From: Noviherbaspirillum galbum
GTDB lineage: Bacteria; Pseudomonadota; Gammaproteobacteria; Burkholderiales; Burkholderiaceae_D
Length of the DNA: 64,000 bases
Assembly (NCBI RefSeq): GCF_010974945.1
Contig: NZ_JAAIVB010000037.1
Coordinates: 124,001 to 188,000 of the forward strand
Reading direction: 5' to 3'
How positions within the stretch are numbered: the first letter of the stretch is position 1; every line of letters begins with the position of its first letter. A program made the position numbers and the translations under genes. A model generated the notes under the pieces. That model saw nothing but the letters and a program-made list of their open reading frames with translations. It was not told where the DNA came from and did not search any database. Below, one piece after another: positions 29,088-38,124 of the stretch.

Positions 29088-29145
29088 GGTACTTTCTTTA
29101 TCTGCTGATAAAGAAAGTACCTGGGCCGCCGGGACCAGTCCCGGC
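29088..29145. repeat. Double hairpin repeat: 15-bp perfect stem plus 8-bp perfect stem
   Basis: GTACTTTCTTTATC (29089-29102) and GATAAAGAAAGTAC (29107-29120) form a perfect 14-bp inverted repeat around TGCT, extended one pair by G29088-C29121. Six bases on, GCCGGGAC (29128-29135) and GTCCCGGC (29138-29145) form a second perfect stem around CA. The wording TTTCTTTGGGTACTTTCTTT resembles a dispersed repeat I have seen in several proteobacterial genomes, a family memory rather than a search result. Confidence 0.85.
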
Positions 29146-29282
29146 AAGTACCCACGGAGTGGGATCCGCAACCGGTTCACCGGAGAGAAACCGAAACAGA
29201 AAACCGAAATGGGAGTTCACGATCCGCCTTGCAAGGCAGATCGGTTACGCAGGCGCAAGGCAGTGCCTTGCGAAACCCCTGC

Positions 29283-29333
29283 TTCACCCCCGCCTGCGCA
29301 GGGATGACAGCGGTAGGCGCGGGAATGACTGCT
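29283..29333. repeat. REP-like dispersed repeat, copy 2
   Basis: The segment reads CCCCGCCTGCGCAGGGATGAC followed by AGCGGTAGGCGCGGGAATGAC. The second part recurs almost exactly near 53573-53598 (GACAGCGGTAGGTGCGGCAATGAC). This copy is an imperfect tandem of two half-elements. Confidence 0.65.
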
Positions 29334-29400
29334 CGTTGTGCGGATGATCCAGGATGGCGCGAGCGACAGATTGAGCCTTAAATGGCTCCCTTTGCCAAAC

Positions 29401-30435
29401 TTACCCCTCCAAAACGCCCCCATCCCCCCCAAGCTTCCTCTCCCCCGCAACAACCACGCAATTCCGTCCCGATCGCTTCGCCTGATACAGCGCCCGATCC
29501 GCCGCATGCACCAAACTCCCAGTCTTGGCAAGCTGCTCCGGCACCATGGTCGCCACACCGAGGCTAACCGTCACGTGCGGCGCGACGTTGGAGTAGGCAT
29601 GCGCAAGCGCCATCGCTTCGACTTCGATTCGCATCGCCTCGGCGACGAGCAGGGCGCCGTCCGCGTTGGTATCAGGAAGGATGACGGCAAACTCTTCGCC
29701 CCCGTAGCGCGCCACGAGGTCGCGCGAGCGGTGCAGCACGCTGCCCAGTCCGGTGGCGAGTCGCAGCAGGCAGTCATCCCCCCGCTGGTGGCCGTAGTTG
29801 TCGTTGTAAGGCTTGAAGGAATCGACGTCGATCATGATGAGCGAGATCGGCGTGGCGCTTCGCTTCGCGCGGCGGAATTCGTCTTCCAGGTGCAGGTCGA
29901 AGCGGCGGCGGTTGGCGATGCCGGTAAGGCCGTCGACGAAGGTTTGCGATTCGAGTTCGACCGCCATCTCGCGCAGCTTGCGTTCGCGCGCCACCGCCAT
30001 GCTGACGTCGCTGATCTGCACCAGGCAATGGCGCGCGGCGCCGGGGACGTCGAGCGGCATGACGTGCACCGCTTGCTGCATGCGGGTGCCGGTGGCGAGA
30101 TCTGCCGGCGTGTTGTAGAGCGGGAAGGGCGCCTTGTTGAGGGTTTGCGAGATGAGCGAGGCGAAGTTGTTGACCAGCGACTCGCCGATGGCGATGTGCG
30201 TGCGGCCATTGACCATGTCCGGAAAGACCGCGGCGAACGGCTTGCCGACGACGGATGCCGCCTTGAGCCCGGAATGCTGCTCCACCCAATTGTTCCAGAG
30301 CACGATGCGCTGTTCGCCGTCGAACACGATGAGTCCGGTGCGCACGGCCTTGAAGACGCCTTGCAGCAGGTCGAGCGGGTTGACGGACGCGGCGGCGCCG
30401 GAAACGCTGTCGGCAGAAACGGTCGCGGCTTCCAT
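29401..30435 (-). CDS. PAS-GGDEF diguanylate cyclase
   Basis: The 344-residue protein has an N-terminal PAS-like sensor (residues about 20-150; VFKAVRTGLIVFDGEQRIVLWNN, in part). A short helical linker and a C-terminal GGDEF domain follow (from FVDGLTGIANRRRFD, about 170-335). The active-site loop is RYGGEEF (about 244-248), a catalytically competent variant. An inhibitory I-site RSRD lies five residues before it, so product inhibition by c-di-GMP is expected. No membrane segment is seen, so it is cytoplasmic. The start lies one base after the cheC stop, making it the third gene of a cheY-cheC-dgc operon. Confidence 0.92.
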   Translation of the reverse strand: MEAATVSADSVSGAAASVNPLDLLQGVFKAVRTGLIVFDGEQRIVLWNNWVEQHSGLKAASVVGKPFAAVFPDMVNGRTHIAIGESLVNNFASLISQTLNKAPFPLYNTPADLATGTRMQQAVHVMPLDVPGAARHCLVQISDVSMAVARERKLREMAVELESQTFVDGLTGIANRRRFDLHLEDEFRRAKRSATPISLIMIDVDSFKPYNDNYGHQRGDDCLLRLATGLGSVLHRSRDLVARYGGEEFAVILPDTNADGALLVAEAMRIEVEAMALAHAYSNVAPHVTVSLGVATMVPEQLAKTGSLVHAADRALYQAKRSGRNCVVVAGERKLGGDGGVLEG

Positions 30436-30436
30436 G

Positions 30437-31051
30437 TCAGCAGGTCAGCCTGGACAGGTAGTCGTCGATGTAGGCGCGCAGGTCCTGCAGCGCCGGCACG
30501 TCGAGCAGGAAGGCGACGTAGCCGTGGATCATGTGGCGTTCGATGTTGAAGTCGATCTTCAGGGTGAGCACCACGCCGTCCCACTCCTTGCCGGCGTCGC
30601 CGAGGATGTCGTTGCCGGTGCCGACGCGGTAGATGGGTAGCGAGCCGTGGAGTTCGCGGCCGGAGGCGTTTGCCAGCGTCGCCATGCAGGAGTTCAGGAT
30701 GATGTTCCCGATCTCGCTCATGGCTTCCTGCTCCATCTCGCTCAGTTCCTCCATGGACAGGCTCTGCCCGACCATCAGCCGGACGATCTCCAGGCTTTTC
30801 TCTTCGGGGAACATCAGGAAGGCTTCGGTGTTGAAGGCGCCCTGGAACTGCTGGGCCACCGCGCAGATGCGGCGGCCTTCCGCGCTGCCCAGCGTCTGCG
30901 CCACTTCCACCCGCTTCTGGATCATCACCATCGGCACCGACATCGTGACTTCCTCGTTCACGATGCGGCTCATCGCAGCCGCCGCCTGCCCGACCCCGAG
31001 GTTGAAGATTTCAACCAGGGCATCGTGCTGGAGTTCGGTCAGGTGGAACAT
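30437..31051 (-). CDS. CheC-family CheY-P phosphatase
   Basis: The 204-residue protein has the two-fold CheC architecture. The first half begins LTELQHDALVEIFNLGVGQAAAAM, in part, containing the D-xxx-E-xx-N phosphatase signature. The second half repeats it as MEQEAMSEIGNIILNSCM (E-xxx-E-xx-N). CheC proteins dephosphorylate CheY-type regulators. The proline that usually follows the signature is replaced by Gln in the first motif. The ATG at 31051 is two bases after the stop of the cheY-like gene. A longer frame to 31333 runs inside that gene and was rejected. Confidence 0.85.
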   Translation of the reverse strand: MFHLTELQHDALVEIFNLGVGQAAAAMSRIVNEEVTMSVPMVMIQKRVEVAQTLGSAEGRRICAVAQQFQGAFNTEAFLMFPEEKSLEIVRLMVGQSLSMEELSEMEQEAMSEIGNIILNSCMATLANASGRELHGSLPIYRVGTGNDILGDAGKEWDGVVLTLKIDFNIERHMIHGYVAFLLDVPALQDLRAYIDDYLSRLTC

Positions 31052-31053
31052 CG

Positions 31054-31413
31054 TCAGCCCTTGAACGTGGCGATGATCTGGTCGATGCGCGCTTCGGTCA
31101 CCGGCTTTTCGGCGAAATGGATGCCGAGGGTGATGGCGCGTTCCCGGGTGGCGTCCTGCACGTTGGCGGTCAGGAGGGTGACGTGCGCTTTCGGGCAGGT
31201 GGCGCGGATCTTTTCGGCTGCGGCGAATCCGCCCATGCCGGGCATGTTGACGTCGAGAAGCACCAGGTCGGGGGTTACGGTGGCGAGCTTCTCCACTGCT
31301 TCCTCGCCGCTGGCGGCTTCGGCGATCGCCCATTCCGGGTGCTTGTTGAGGATGAACTGCTTGGATAGCATCCGTGATACCCGGCTGTCGTCAACGACTA
31401 ATACAGTGGTCAT
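31054..31413 (-). CDS. CheY-like single-domain response regulator
   Basis: The 119-residue receiver domain has the acidic pair (VLVVDDSRVSRM), the phosphorylatable Asp in LVLLDVNMPGMGGF, a Thr in LLTANV and the conserved Lys in FAEKPV. There is no output domain, so it acts by protein interaction, most likely with the CheC protein encoded 2 nt downstream and perhaps with the diguanylate cyclase. The ATG at 31413 gives the standard receiver N-terminus. No kinase is encoded nearby. Confidence 0.93.
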   Translation of the reverse strand: MTTVLVVDDSRVSRMLSKQFILNKHPEWAIAEAASGEEAVEKLATVTPDLVLLDVNMPGMGGFAAAEKIRATCPKAHVTLLTANVQDATRERAITLGIHFAEKPVTEARIDQIIATFKG

Positions 31414-31589
31414 GTCTACGGTACTCAATGTTGCGCTACACAAAAACTTCGCGGATTATTAATTCCTGATGGCAAGTCTACCACCGACCTGCCCGGTGTC
31501 GCCGGCCGCGTGAGAAAAAAGTCATCGGCCGCAACGTTTCCCTGCAAGGCATCCCGTAAAATACCGGTTTCCTTTCATTGCACTGCATC

Positions 31590-32261
31590 ATGACCCAGGA
31601 CGAGCTTAAGCAAGCGGTCGCGCGCGCGGCCATCGAATACGTTCCCGAAGGCGAGATCATCGGCGTCGGCACCGGCTCCACGGCCAACTACTTCATCGAC
31701 GAACTCGGCAAGATCAAGGACCGCATCAAGGGCGCGGTCGCCTCGTCCGAGGCCACGGCGGCGCGCCTCGCATCGCACGGCATCCCGGTCCTCGACCTGA
31801 ACGACGTCGAGGGCATGTCGGTCTACATCGACGGCGCCGACGAAATCACGCCCCAGGGCGCGATGATCAAGGGCGGCGGCGCGGCCCTGACCCGGGAAAA
31901 GATCGTGGCGTCGGTGGCGAAGCGCTTCATCTGCATCGCCGACGGCTCCAAGCTGGTGGATGTACTCGGCAAGTTTCCCCTGCCGGTGGAAGTGATCCCG
32001 ATGGCGCAGGCGGCGGTGGCGCGCAGGCTGGCCGCCCTCGGCTGCGAAGCGCGGCTCCGTCTCAAGGACGGCAAGCCGCTGCTGACCGACAATGGCTGCA
32101 TGATCCTCGACCTCGTCGGCCTGCGGATCGAAAAGCCGGCGGAACTGGAGAAGCAGATCAATGACATTCCCGGCGTGGTGACCGTGGGACTGTTCGCCAT
32201 CGGCGGCGCGAACGTCGCGCTGCTGGGAACGGAAGAAGGCGTGAAGACGCTGACGTTCTGA
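31590..32261 (+). CDS. rpiA: Ribose-5-phosphate isomerase A
   Basis: The 223-residue enzyme interconverts ribose 5-phosphate and ribulose 5-phosphate. Motifs are the phosphate loop [24 protein letters not shown], the catalytic IDGADEI and [13 protein letters not shown] chose the ATG at 31590 (MTQDELKQ); an in-frame ATG four codons upstream gives an atypical N-terminus. A TAAAAT sequence at 31557-31562 could be a -10 element but lacks a clear -35 partner. It is divergent from the cheY operon. Confidence 0.97.
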   Translation: MTQDELKQAVARAAIEYVPEGEIIGVGTGSTANYFIDELGKIKDRIKGAVASSEATAARLASHGIPVLDLNDVEGMSVYIDGADEITPQGAMIKGGGAALTREKIVASVAKRFICIADGSKLVDVLGKFPLPVEVIPMAQAAVARRLAALGCEARLRLKDGKPLLTDNGCMILDLVGLRIEKPAELEKQINDIPGVVTVGLFAIGGANVALLGTEEGVKTLTF

Positions 32262-32282
32262 GCCGCTGCCTGCCTTGAGCAT

Positions 32283-32300
32283 CCCCGCCGGGCGGCGGGG
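32283..32300. terminator. Hairpin between rpiA and the convergent yggX-like gene
   Basis: CCCCGCC (32283-32289) and GGCGGGG (32294-32300) form a perfect 7-bp stem with loop GGGC, placed between convergent stops. There is no T tract on either strand, so termination by this hairpin alone is uncertain. Confidence 0.45.
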
Positions 32301-32313
32301 ACCGCAAACGGGT

Positions 32314-32586
32314 TTACTCGCTCGGCGGCACGTAGCCCGCCGCAGCATCGGCGCCTTCGCCGAAGAAATGCCTTTCCATCTGCGTCGCCAGGTACTTGCG
32401 TGCGCGCGCATCGGCCAGGTTCAGGCGGTTTTCATTGACCAGCATGGTCTGGTGCTTGAGCCAGCCGGCCCAGGCTTCCTTCGACACGCTTTCATAGATG
32501 CGCTTGCCCAGTTCGCCGGGATAGGGCGGGAAGTCCAGGCCTTCGGCTTCCTTGTTGAGTTTGATGCAGTGGACCGTGCGGGCCAT
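32314..32586 (-). CDS. yggX: Probable Fe(2+)-trafficking protein, YggX family
   Basis: The 90-residue protein matches the small YggX family in length and sequence. Motifs are [20 protein letters not shown] (conserved Cys near residue 7), [13 protein letters not shown] and [14 protein letters not shown]. YggX protects Fe-S clusters and limits oxidative iron damage in enterobacteria. It starts 35 nt after argA on the same strand and probably shares its transcript. Confidence 0.95.
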   Translation of the reverse strand: MARTVHCIKLNKEAEGLDFPPYPGELGKRIYESVSKEAWAGWLKHQTMLVNENRLNLADARARKYLATQMERHFFGEGADAAAGYVPPSE

Positions 32587-32621
32587 GAGGTTGCTCCTTG
32601 TTGCGAGAAATGAGGGGGGAA

Positions 32622-33932
32622 TCAGAGCTGTTTGATCAGCACTTGGGACTTTCGTTGCCAGTTGTACATGTGCTGCCTGTCCTTCGGCAAGGCGTCCACG
32701 CTGGCATGCACGAAGCCGCGCTTGAGGAACCAGTGGGCGGTGCGGGTGGTAAGCACGAACAGCTTGTCGAACCCGGCGGCGCGCGCCCGGTTTTCCATGT
32801 GCTTGAGGATGCGCTCGCCGTCACCCTGGCTCTGGACTTCCGGATTGACGGTGAGGCAAGCCATTTCGGCCATCTTTTCCGCCGGGAAGGGGTAGAGCGC
32901 CGCGCAGCCGAAGATGACGCCGTCGTGCTCGATGACGGAGAAATACTCGATCTCGCGCTCGATGAGTTCGCGGCCGCGCTTGACCAGCGTGCCGTCCGCT
33001 TCCAGCGGTTCGATCAGCTTGAGGATGCCGCCGACGTCCTCAATGGTCGCTTCGCGCAGGGTCTCGAGGTTCTCGGTGCTGATCATCGTGCCCACGCCGT
33101 CGTGGGTAAAGATTTCAAGCAGGGCGGCACCGTCCAGGTTGTGAGGCACCATGTGCACGCGGGGCACGCCGGCGCGCGTTGCCTTCACGCAATGCTGGAG
33201 ATAGAACGCGATGTCGGCCGGCAGGTTGCCATGGTGCAGCAGGATGTCCGCCTGGTGGGCGGTGAGTTCGCGCACCTCGTAGCCCTGGCTGTCCGAGAGC
33301 AGCGGCGTTTCGGTGATGAAGATCAGCTTGTCGGCGCGCAGCGCGGTGGCGGCGGAAACCGCCACGTCTTCCATGGTCAGGTTGAAGGCTTCGCCCGTCG
33401 GGGAGAAACCGAGGGGCGACAGCAGGACCAGGCCGCCGGCACTTAATATCGGGTGGATGGTCTCATAGGCGATCCGGCGCGCGATGCCGGTGAATTCGAG
33501 GTCGACGCCGTCGATCACGCCGATCGGGCGGGCGGTGACGAAGTTGCCGGAGATGATGCGGATGGCGGCGTGCGCCATCGGCGTGTTCGGCAGGCCCTGG
33601 CTGAACGCGGCCTCGATGTCGAGGCGCAGCTCGCCGGCGGCTTCCTTGACGCATTCCATCGCGGCGGCATCGGTGATGCGCAGGCCGTTGTGGTAGCGGG
33701 CGCTGAGGTTGCGCAGGCCGAGCTGTTCTTCCACCTGCGGCCGCGAGCCGTGCACCAGCACCACCTTGATGCCCAGCGCGTGCAGCAGCGAGAGGTCATG
33801 CGCCAGCACCGGCAGGGCGCCGGCCCTCACCAGCTCCCCGGGAAAGGCGACCACGAAGGTCTTGCCCCGGAAGGCGTGGATGTAAGGCGCGACCGAACGC
33901 AGCCATTGTACGAATTGAATTGCATTTTCCAT
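32622..33932 (-). CDS. argA: Amino-acid N-acetyltransferase (N-acetylglutamate synthase)
   Basis: The 436-residue protein makes N-acetylglutamate, the first step of arginine synthesis. The N-terminal amino-acid-kinase-like domain covers about residues 20-280 ([46 protein letters not shown]). The C-terminal GNAT domain covers about 290-436 ([34 protein letters not shown]). It is the classical ArgA fusion. I chose the ATG at 33932 (MENAIQF). The alternative ATG three codons earlier overlaps the TATAAT box on this strand. No Shine-Dalgarno precedes the chosen start, so translation may be leaderless. Confidence 0.94.
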   Translation of the reverse strand: MENAIQFVQWLRSVAPYIHAFRGKTFVVAFPGELVRAGALPVLAHDLSLLHALGIKVVLVHGSRPQVEEQLGLRNLSARYHNGLRITDAAAMECVKEAAGELRLDIEAAFSQGLPNTPMAHAAIRIISGNFVTARPIGVIDGVDLEFTGIARRIAYETIHPILSAGGLVLLSPLGFSPTGEAFNLTMEDVAVSAATALRADKLIFITETPLLSDSQGYEVRELTAHQADILLHHGNLPADIAFYLQHCVKATRAGVPRVHMVPHNLDGAALLEIFTHDGVGTMISTENLETLREATIEDVGGILKLIEPLEADGTLVKRGRELIEREIEYFSVIEHDGVIFGCAALYPFPAEKMAEMACLTVNPEVQSQGDGERILKHMENRARAAGFDKLFVLTTRTAHWFLKRGFVHASVDALPKDRQHMYNWQRKSQVLIKQL

Positions 33933-33939
33933 GTTGCGC

Positions 33940-33945
33940 ATTATA
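33940..33945 (-). promoter_or_regulatory. -10 element for argA immediately before the start codon
   Basis: TATAAT read on the minus strand ends 7 nt before the ATG at 33932. A transcript started from it would begin at or next to the start codon. No good -35 hexamer is visible, so confidence is limited. Confidence 0.4.
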
Positions 33946-33994
33946 TAGCCGGAGGGGGTTCGCGCACGCCGACGCGGGCCTCAAGGCCCCTCTG

Positions 33995-34000
33995 TATAAT
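33995..34000 (+). promoter_or_regulatory. Possible -10 element for hrpA
   Basis: TATAAT preceded by TG lies about 115 nt before the hrpA start, in the divergent argA-hrpA spacer. No -35 of note is visible at the right distance. Confidence 0.3.
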
Positions 34001-34051
34001 TCGCGACCAAACCTTCCGATGCCGTTCGAGCAGCATTGATGCCCTCAATCC

Positions 34052-34079
34052 GGTCATTCCCGCCTGCGCTGGAATGACC
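34052..34079. repeat. REP-like dispersed repeat, copy 3
   Basis: GGTCATTCC (34052-34060) and GGAATGACC (34071-34079) form a perfect 9-bp inverted repeat around CGCCTGCGCT. It lies 36 nt before the hrpA start codon, inside the probable 5' leader. Confidence 0.8.
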
Positions 34080-34114
34080 GAGGCAGGCGACATGTCCGAA
34101 CGGCATTCCAAACT

Positions 34115-37100
34115 ATGTCAGCATCCGAACCGATCCAGAAAAATCCCAGCCGACCACGCCGACCGCGCGTCGACGGACCGCCGCCGCAGGTCGAGCGCAA
34201 CCCGCTGCCTCCCATCACCTTCCCGGAAGAGCTGCCGGTCTCCGGCCGCCGCCGGGAAATCGCCGAGGCGCTGAAGAAACACCAGGTCGTGATCGTCAGC
34301 GGCGAGACCGGCTCGGGAAAGACCACCCAGCTGCCCAAGATCTGCCTCGAGCTCGGCCGCGGCCAGGCCGGCCTGATCGGCCACACCCAGCCGCGCCGCA
34401 TCGCCGCGTCATCGACCGCCAAGCGCATCGCGCAGGAACTCGGGTCCCCGCTGGGCGAAAACGTCGGCTTCAAGGTCCGCTTCACCGATACGTTGTCCAG
34501 GGGCGCGTCGGTCAAGCTCATGACCGACGGCATCCTGCTGGCCGAAACGCAGACCGACCCGCTGCTGAAGCAATACGACACCATCATCATCGACGAGGCG
34601 CACGAGCGCAGCCTGAACATCGATTTCCTGCTCGGCTACCTGAAGCAGATCCTGCCGCGCCGGCCCGACCTGAAGGTCATCATCACCTCGGCGACAATCG
34701 ACGCCGATCGCTTCGCCCGTCACTTCGGCAAGCCCGAGCGGCCGGCGCCGGTGATCGAGGTGTCCGGACGCCTGTATCCGGTGGAAGTGCGCTACCGCCC
34801 GGTGGAGCCGAATGACAAGGCGGAAAAGGCCGAGAAGGCCGAGGGCAAGCCCAGGAACAAGGACCAGCGCGACCTGATGGACGCGGTGGTCGATGCCGTC
34901 GACGAACTTGCCCGCATCGGTCCCGGCGACGTGCTGGTGTTCCTGCCCGGCGAACGCGAGATCCGCGATGCCGCCGAGGCGCTGCGCAAGCATCATCCGC
35001 CGCACGTGGAAATCCTGCCGCTGTTCGCCCGCCTCTCGGTGCAGGAGCAGGAGCGGGTATTCAAGACATCGAACGCGCGGCGCATCGTGCTCGCCACCAA
35101 CGTCGCCGAAACCTCGCTGACCGTGCCGGGCATCCGCTACGTGGTCGATGCAGGCCTGGCGCGCGTGAAGCGCTACAGCTACCGCAACAAGGTCGAGCAA
35201 TTGCAGATCGAACCGGTGGCGCAGTCCGCCGCCAACCAGCGCGCCGGCCGCTGCGGCCGGGTCGCGGCGGGCGTCTGCATCCGCCTCTACGACGAGCAGG
35301 ATTTCCTGCAGCGGCCGAAGTTCACCGACCCGGAAATCCTGCGTTCCTCGCTGGCCGCGGTCATCCTGCGCATGAAGGCGCTGCGCCTGACCGACGTCGA
35401 AACCTTTCCCTTCATCGAGCCGCCGCTGGGCCGGGCCATCGCTGACGGCTACCAGCTTTTGCAGGAACTCGGCGCGGTCGACGACGCCAACCAGCTCACC
35501 GCTCTCGGCCGCCAGCTCGCCAAGCTGCCGCTCGATCCGCGCGTCGGCCGCATGATCCTCGCCGGGCGCGACAATGCCGCGCTCACCGAGGTCATGATCA
35601 TCGCCGCCGCGCTGTCGGTGCAGGACCCGCGCGACCGCCCGATGGAAGCGCAGGACGCCGCCGACAACGCGCACAAGAAGTTCGCCGACGAGAAATCGGA
35701 ATTCCTCAGCTACCTGAAGATCTGGAAGTGGTTCGAGGAAGCGATCGAGCACAAGAAGTCTAACAAGCAGCTCATAGAAAGCTGCCGCGCCAACTTCCTG
35801 TCGCAGCTGCGCCTGCGCGAATGGCGCGACGTGCATTCCCAGCTCCTGACGCTGGTGAAGGAGCAGGGCTGGCGCATGAATGAATCGCCGGCGACCTATG
35901 AGCAGCTGCATACCGCGCTGCTGACCGGCCTGCTGGGAAACATCGGCTACAAGGCGGAAGACGAGCCGCATTACCTCGGCGCGCGCGGCATCAAGTTCCA
36001 CATCTGGCCCGGCTCCTCGCTGGCGAAGAAGGCGGGGCGCTGGATCATGGCCGCCGAACTGGTGGAAACCACGCGCCTGTACGCCCGCTGCGTGGCGCAG
36101 ATCCAGCCGGAGTGGCTGGAGCGGATCGGCGGCCACCTGCTGAAGAAGTCGCATGGCGAGCCGCGCTGGGAAAAACGCGCAGGCCAGGTGGTGGCGTCCG
36201 AGCGCGCCACGCTCTACGGCCTGGTAGTGTATGCGCAGCGCCGCATCGACTACGGCAAGATCCATCCGCTGGAAGCGCGCGACATCTTCATCCGCAGCGC
36301 CCTGGTGGAAGGCGAACTCGATACCCGCGCGCCTTTCCTGGTGCACAACCAGAAGCTGGTGCGGGAAATCGAAAACCTCGAGCACAAGTCGCGCCGGCTC
36401 GACGTGCTGGTCGATGAAGAGCTGATCGCCGCCTTCTACGACAAGCTGATTCCGATGGACGTCTTCACCACCCTGTCCCTCGAGAAGTGGGTGAAGGACG
36501 CCACCGCGAAGAATCCCAAGCTGCTGCACCTCAACCGCGACGACCTCATGCGCCACGAGGCGGCGGGCGTGACCACCGACCTCTTCCCCAAGACGATGAC
36601 GGTGGCCGGGGTGGCAATGCAGCTCAGCTACCACTTCGAGCCGGGCAGCCCGCGCGACGGCGTCACGCTCACCGTGCCGCTCTATGCCCTCAACCAGGTC
36701 TCCGCCGACCGCTGCGACTGGCTGGTGCCCGGCATGCTCAAGGAAAAGGTGCACATGCTGCTCAAGTCGCTGCCGCAGAAGCTGAGGCGGCATTGCGTGC
36801 CGCTGCCCGACTACGCCGCCGGCTTCTGCGACCGCGCCGACTTCGGCAAGGGGCATCTGCTCGACACGCTCATCGCCGACATCCGCGAGCAGACCGGCGT
36901 GACGGTGAAGACCACCGACTTCAAGTTCGAGACCTTGCCGACGCATCACTTCATGAACTTCAAGGTGGTGGACGAGCATGGGCGCCAGCTCGACATGGGA
37001 CGCAATCTCGCCGGGCTGCAGGCGGAGTTCGGCGGCCAGGCGCGCGAGAGCTTCCAGAAGATCGCGGAGCAGGGACTGGTGACCGCCTTGATGGAAGACG

Positions 37101-38056
37101 GAAGCGAAGTCGAGGCCCGACCGGCGAAGCCGCAGGCGCAAGGCGCCAGGGCCGTGCAGGGAGTCGCGGCAACCCAGGCCGCGCAGGCTGCCACGCCGAT
37201 GACCGCGCCGGAAAACATCACCGCGTGGAGCTTCGGCGAGCTGCCCGAGCTGCTGGAGATCCAGCAAGGCAAGCAGACCATGATCGGCTTTCCCGCGCTG
37301 GTGGACAAGGCCACGCACTGCCAGCTCGAGGTCTTCGACGATCCGGCGGAAGCCGCCCGCACGCATCACCAGGGGCTGCGCCGCCTGTTCGCCCTGCAGC
37401 TCAGGGAACAGCTCAAGTTCCTGGAAAAGAACATTCCCGGCCTGCAGCAGATGGGCATGCAGTTCATGACCCTCGGCACGCAGGAGGAATTGCGCGACCA
37501 GATCCTGCAGGTCGGAGTGGAGCGCGCCTGTATGCAGGATCCCTTGCCGAAGAATGCCGAGGAGTTCAACAAGCGCAAGGACGAAGGAAAATCGCGCCTC
37601 GGCCTGCTGGTGAACGAGATCGCCCGCCTTGCCGGGCAGATCCTCGGCGAGTACTACACCCTGCCCAAGAAGCTGCAGGGCGCCAAGGGCCACGCGCAGG
37701 CGGTGGCCGACATCCAGGCGCAGATGCAGGCATTGATCGGCAAGCGCTTCGTCGCCGACACCGACTACGTGCAGCTGCAGCATTACCCGCGCTACCTCAA
37801 GGCGATCAACATCCGCCTCGACAAGCTGCGCGCCGATCCGGCCCGCGACCAGCGGCTGATGGCGGAATGGATGCAGGTCGCCGCGCCCTGGCAGCGCGCG
37901 CAAAAGGACCGGCAAAGGAACGCCGATCCGCGGATGGTGGAATTCCGCTGGCTGCTGGAGGAATTGCGGGTCTCGCTGTTCGCGCAGGAATTGCGCACGC
38001 CGATGCCGGTGTCGGTGAAAAGGTTGCAGAAGGTGTGGGAGTCGATGCAGCGGTGA
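34115..38056 (+). CDS. hrpA: ATP-dependent RNA helicase HrpA (DEAH family)
   Basis: The 1,313-residue protein has the full length and motif set of HrpA. Walker A is GETGSGKTTQLPK (near residue 63) and the DEAH box is IIDEAHERSLNIDF (near 160). Also present are SATI, LATNVAETSLTVPGI and motif VI NQRAGRCGR. The helicase-associated region, the OB-like region and the long C-terminal DUF3418-type domain follow. HrpA acts on mRNA and rescues stalled ribosomes in E. coli; the same role is inferred. The ATG at 34115 is preceded by REP-like copy 3. No frameshift is evident. Confidence 0.97.
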   Translation: MSASEPIQKNPSRPRRPRVDGPPPQVERNPLPPITFPEELPVSGRRREIAEALKKHQVVIVSGETGSGKTTQLPKICLELGRGQAGLIGHTQPRRIAASSTAKRIAQELGSPLGENVGFKVRFTDTLSRGASVKLMTDGILLAETQTDPLLKQYDTIIIDEAHERSLNIDFLLGYLKQILPRRPDLKVIITSATIDADRFARHFGKPERPAPVIEVSGRLYPVEVRYRPVEPNDKAEKAEKAEGKPRNKDQRDLMDAVVDAVDELARIGPGDVLVFLPGEREIRDAAEALRKHHPPHVEILPLFARLSVQEQERVFKTSNARRIVLATNVAETSLTVPGIRYVVDAGLARVKRYSYRNKVEQLQIEPVAQSAANQRAGRCGRVAAGVCIRLYDEQDFLQRPKFTDPEILRSSLAAVILRMKALRLTDVETFPFIEPPLGRAIADGYQLLQELGAVDDANQLTALGRQLAKLPLDPRVGRMILAGRDNAALTEVMIIAAALSVQDPRDRPMEAQDAADNAHKKFADEKSEFLSYLKIWKWFEEAIEHKKSNKQLIESCRANFLSQLRLREWRDVHSQLLTLVKEQGWRMNESPATYEQLHTALLTGLLGNIGYKAEDEPHYLGARGIKFHIWPGSSLAKKAGRWIMAAELVETTRLYARCVAQIQPEWLERIGGHLLKKSHGEPRWEKRAGQVVASERATLYGLVVYAQRRIDYGKIHPLEARDIFIRSALVEGELDTRAPFLVHNQKLVREIENLEHKSRRLDVLVDEELIAAFYDKLIPMDVFTTLSLEKWVKDATAKNPKLLHLNRDDLMRHEAAGVTTDLFPKTMTVAGVAMQLSYHFEPGSPRDGVTLTVPLYALNQVSADRCDWLVPGMLKEKVHMLLKSLPQKLRRHCVPLPDYAAGFCDRADFGKGHLLDTLIADIREQTGVTVKTTDFKFETLPTHHFMNFKVVDEHGRQLDMGRNLAGLQAEFGGQARESFQKIAEQGLVTALMEDGSEVEARPAKPQAQGARAVQGVAATQAAQAATPMTAPENITAWSFGELPELLEIQQGKQTMIGFPALVDKATHCQLEVFDDPAEAARTHHQGLRRLFALQLREQLKFLEKNIPGLQQMGMQFMTLGTQEELRDQILQVGVERACMQDPLPKNAEEFNKRKDEGKSRLGLLVNEIARLAGQILGEYYTLPKKLQGAKGHAQAVADIQAQMQALIGKRFVADTDYVQLQHYPRYLKAINIRLDKLRADPARDQRLMAEWMQVAAPWQRAQKDRQRNADPRMVEFRWLLEELRVSLFAQELRTPMPVSVKRLQKVWESMQR

Positions 38057-38067
38057 TTTCTAGCCTG

Positions 38068-38124
38068 TCGTTCCCACCGTCGTTTGCTCCCACCGTCGTT
38101 CGCTCCCACCGTCGTTCCCTCCCC
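38068..38124. repeat. 16-bp tandem repeat, two full and two partial units
   Basis: Units are TCGTTCCCACCG (38068-38079, 4 bp short), TCGTTTGCTCCCACCG (38080-38095), TCGTTCGCTCCCACCG (38096-38111) and a final partial unit TCGTTCCCTCCCC (38112-38124). The array abuts the left copy of the inverted element. Confidence 0.85.

Larger units (their letters stand above)
28862..29400. other. Intergenic region without a gene, 539 nt, repeat-rich
   Basis: No supported coding sequence is present. The stretch holds two adjacent hairpins (29088-29121 and 29128-29145) and a REP-like element near 29283-29333. It separates the eda 3' end from the convergent diguanylate cyclase gene. A 153-codon + strand frame across it consists of repeat translation and was rejected. 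Confidence 0.75.

Noticed and set aside
28886-29347. 153-codon + strand frame in the eda-cyclase gap
   Set aside because: It crosses both hairpins and a REP-like element; its end (RRDDSGRRGND) is repeat translation and no ribosome-binding site is present.
34409-37915. 1,168-codon open frame antisense to hrpA
   Set aside because: Shadow of hrpA; no domain seen.
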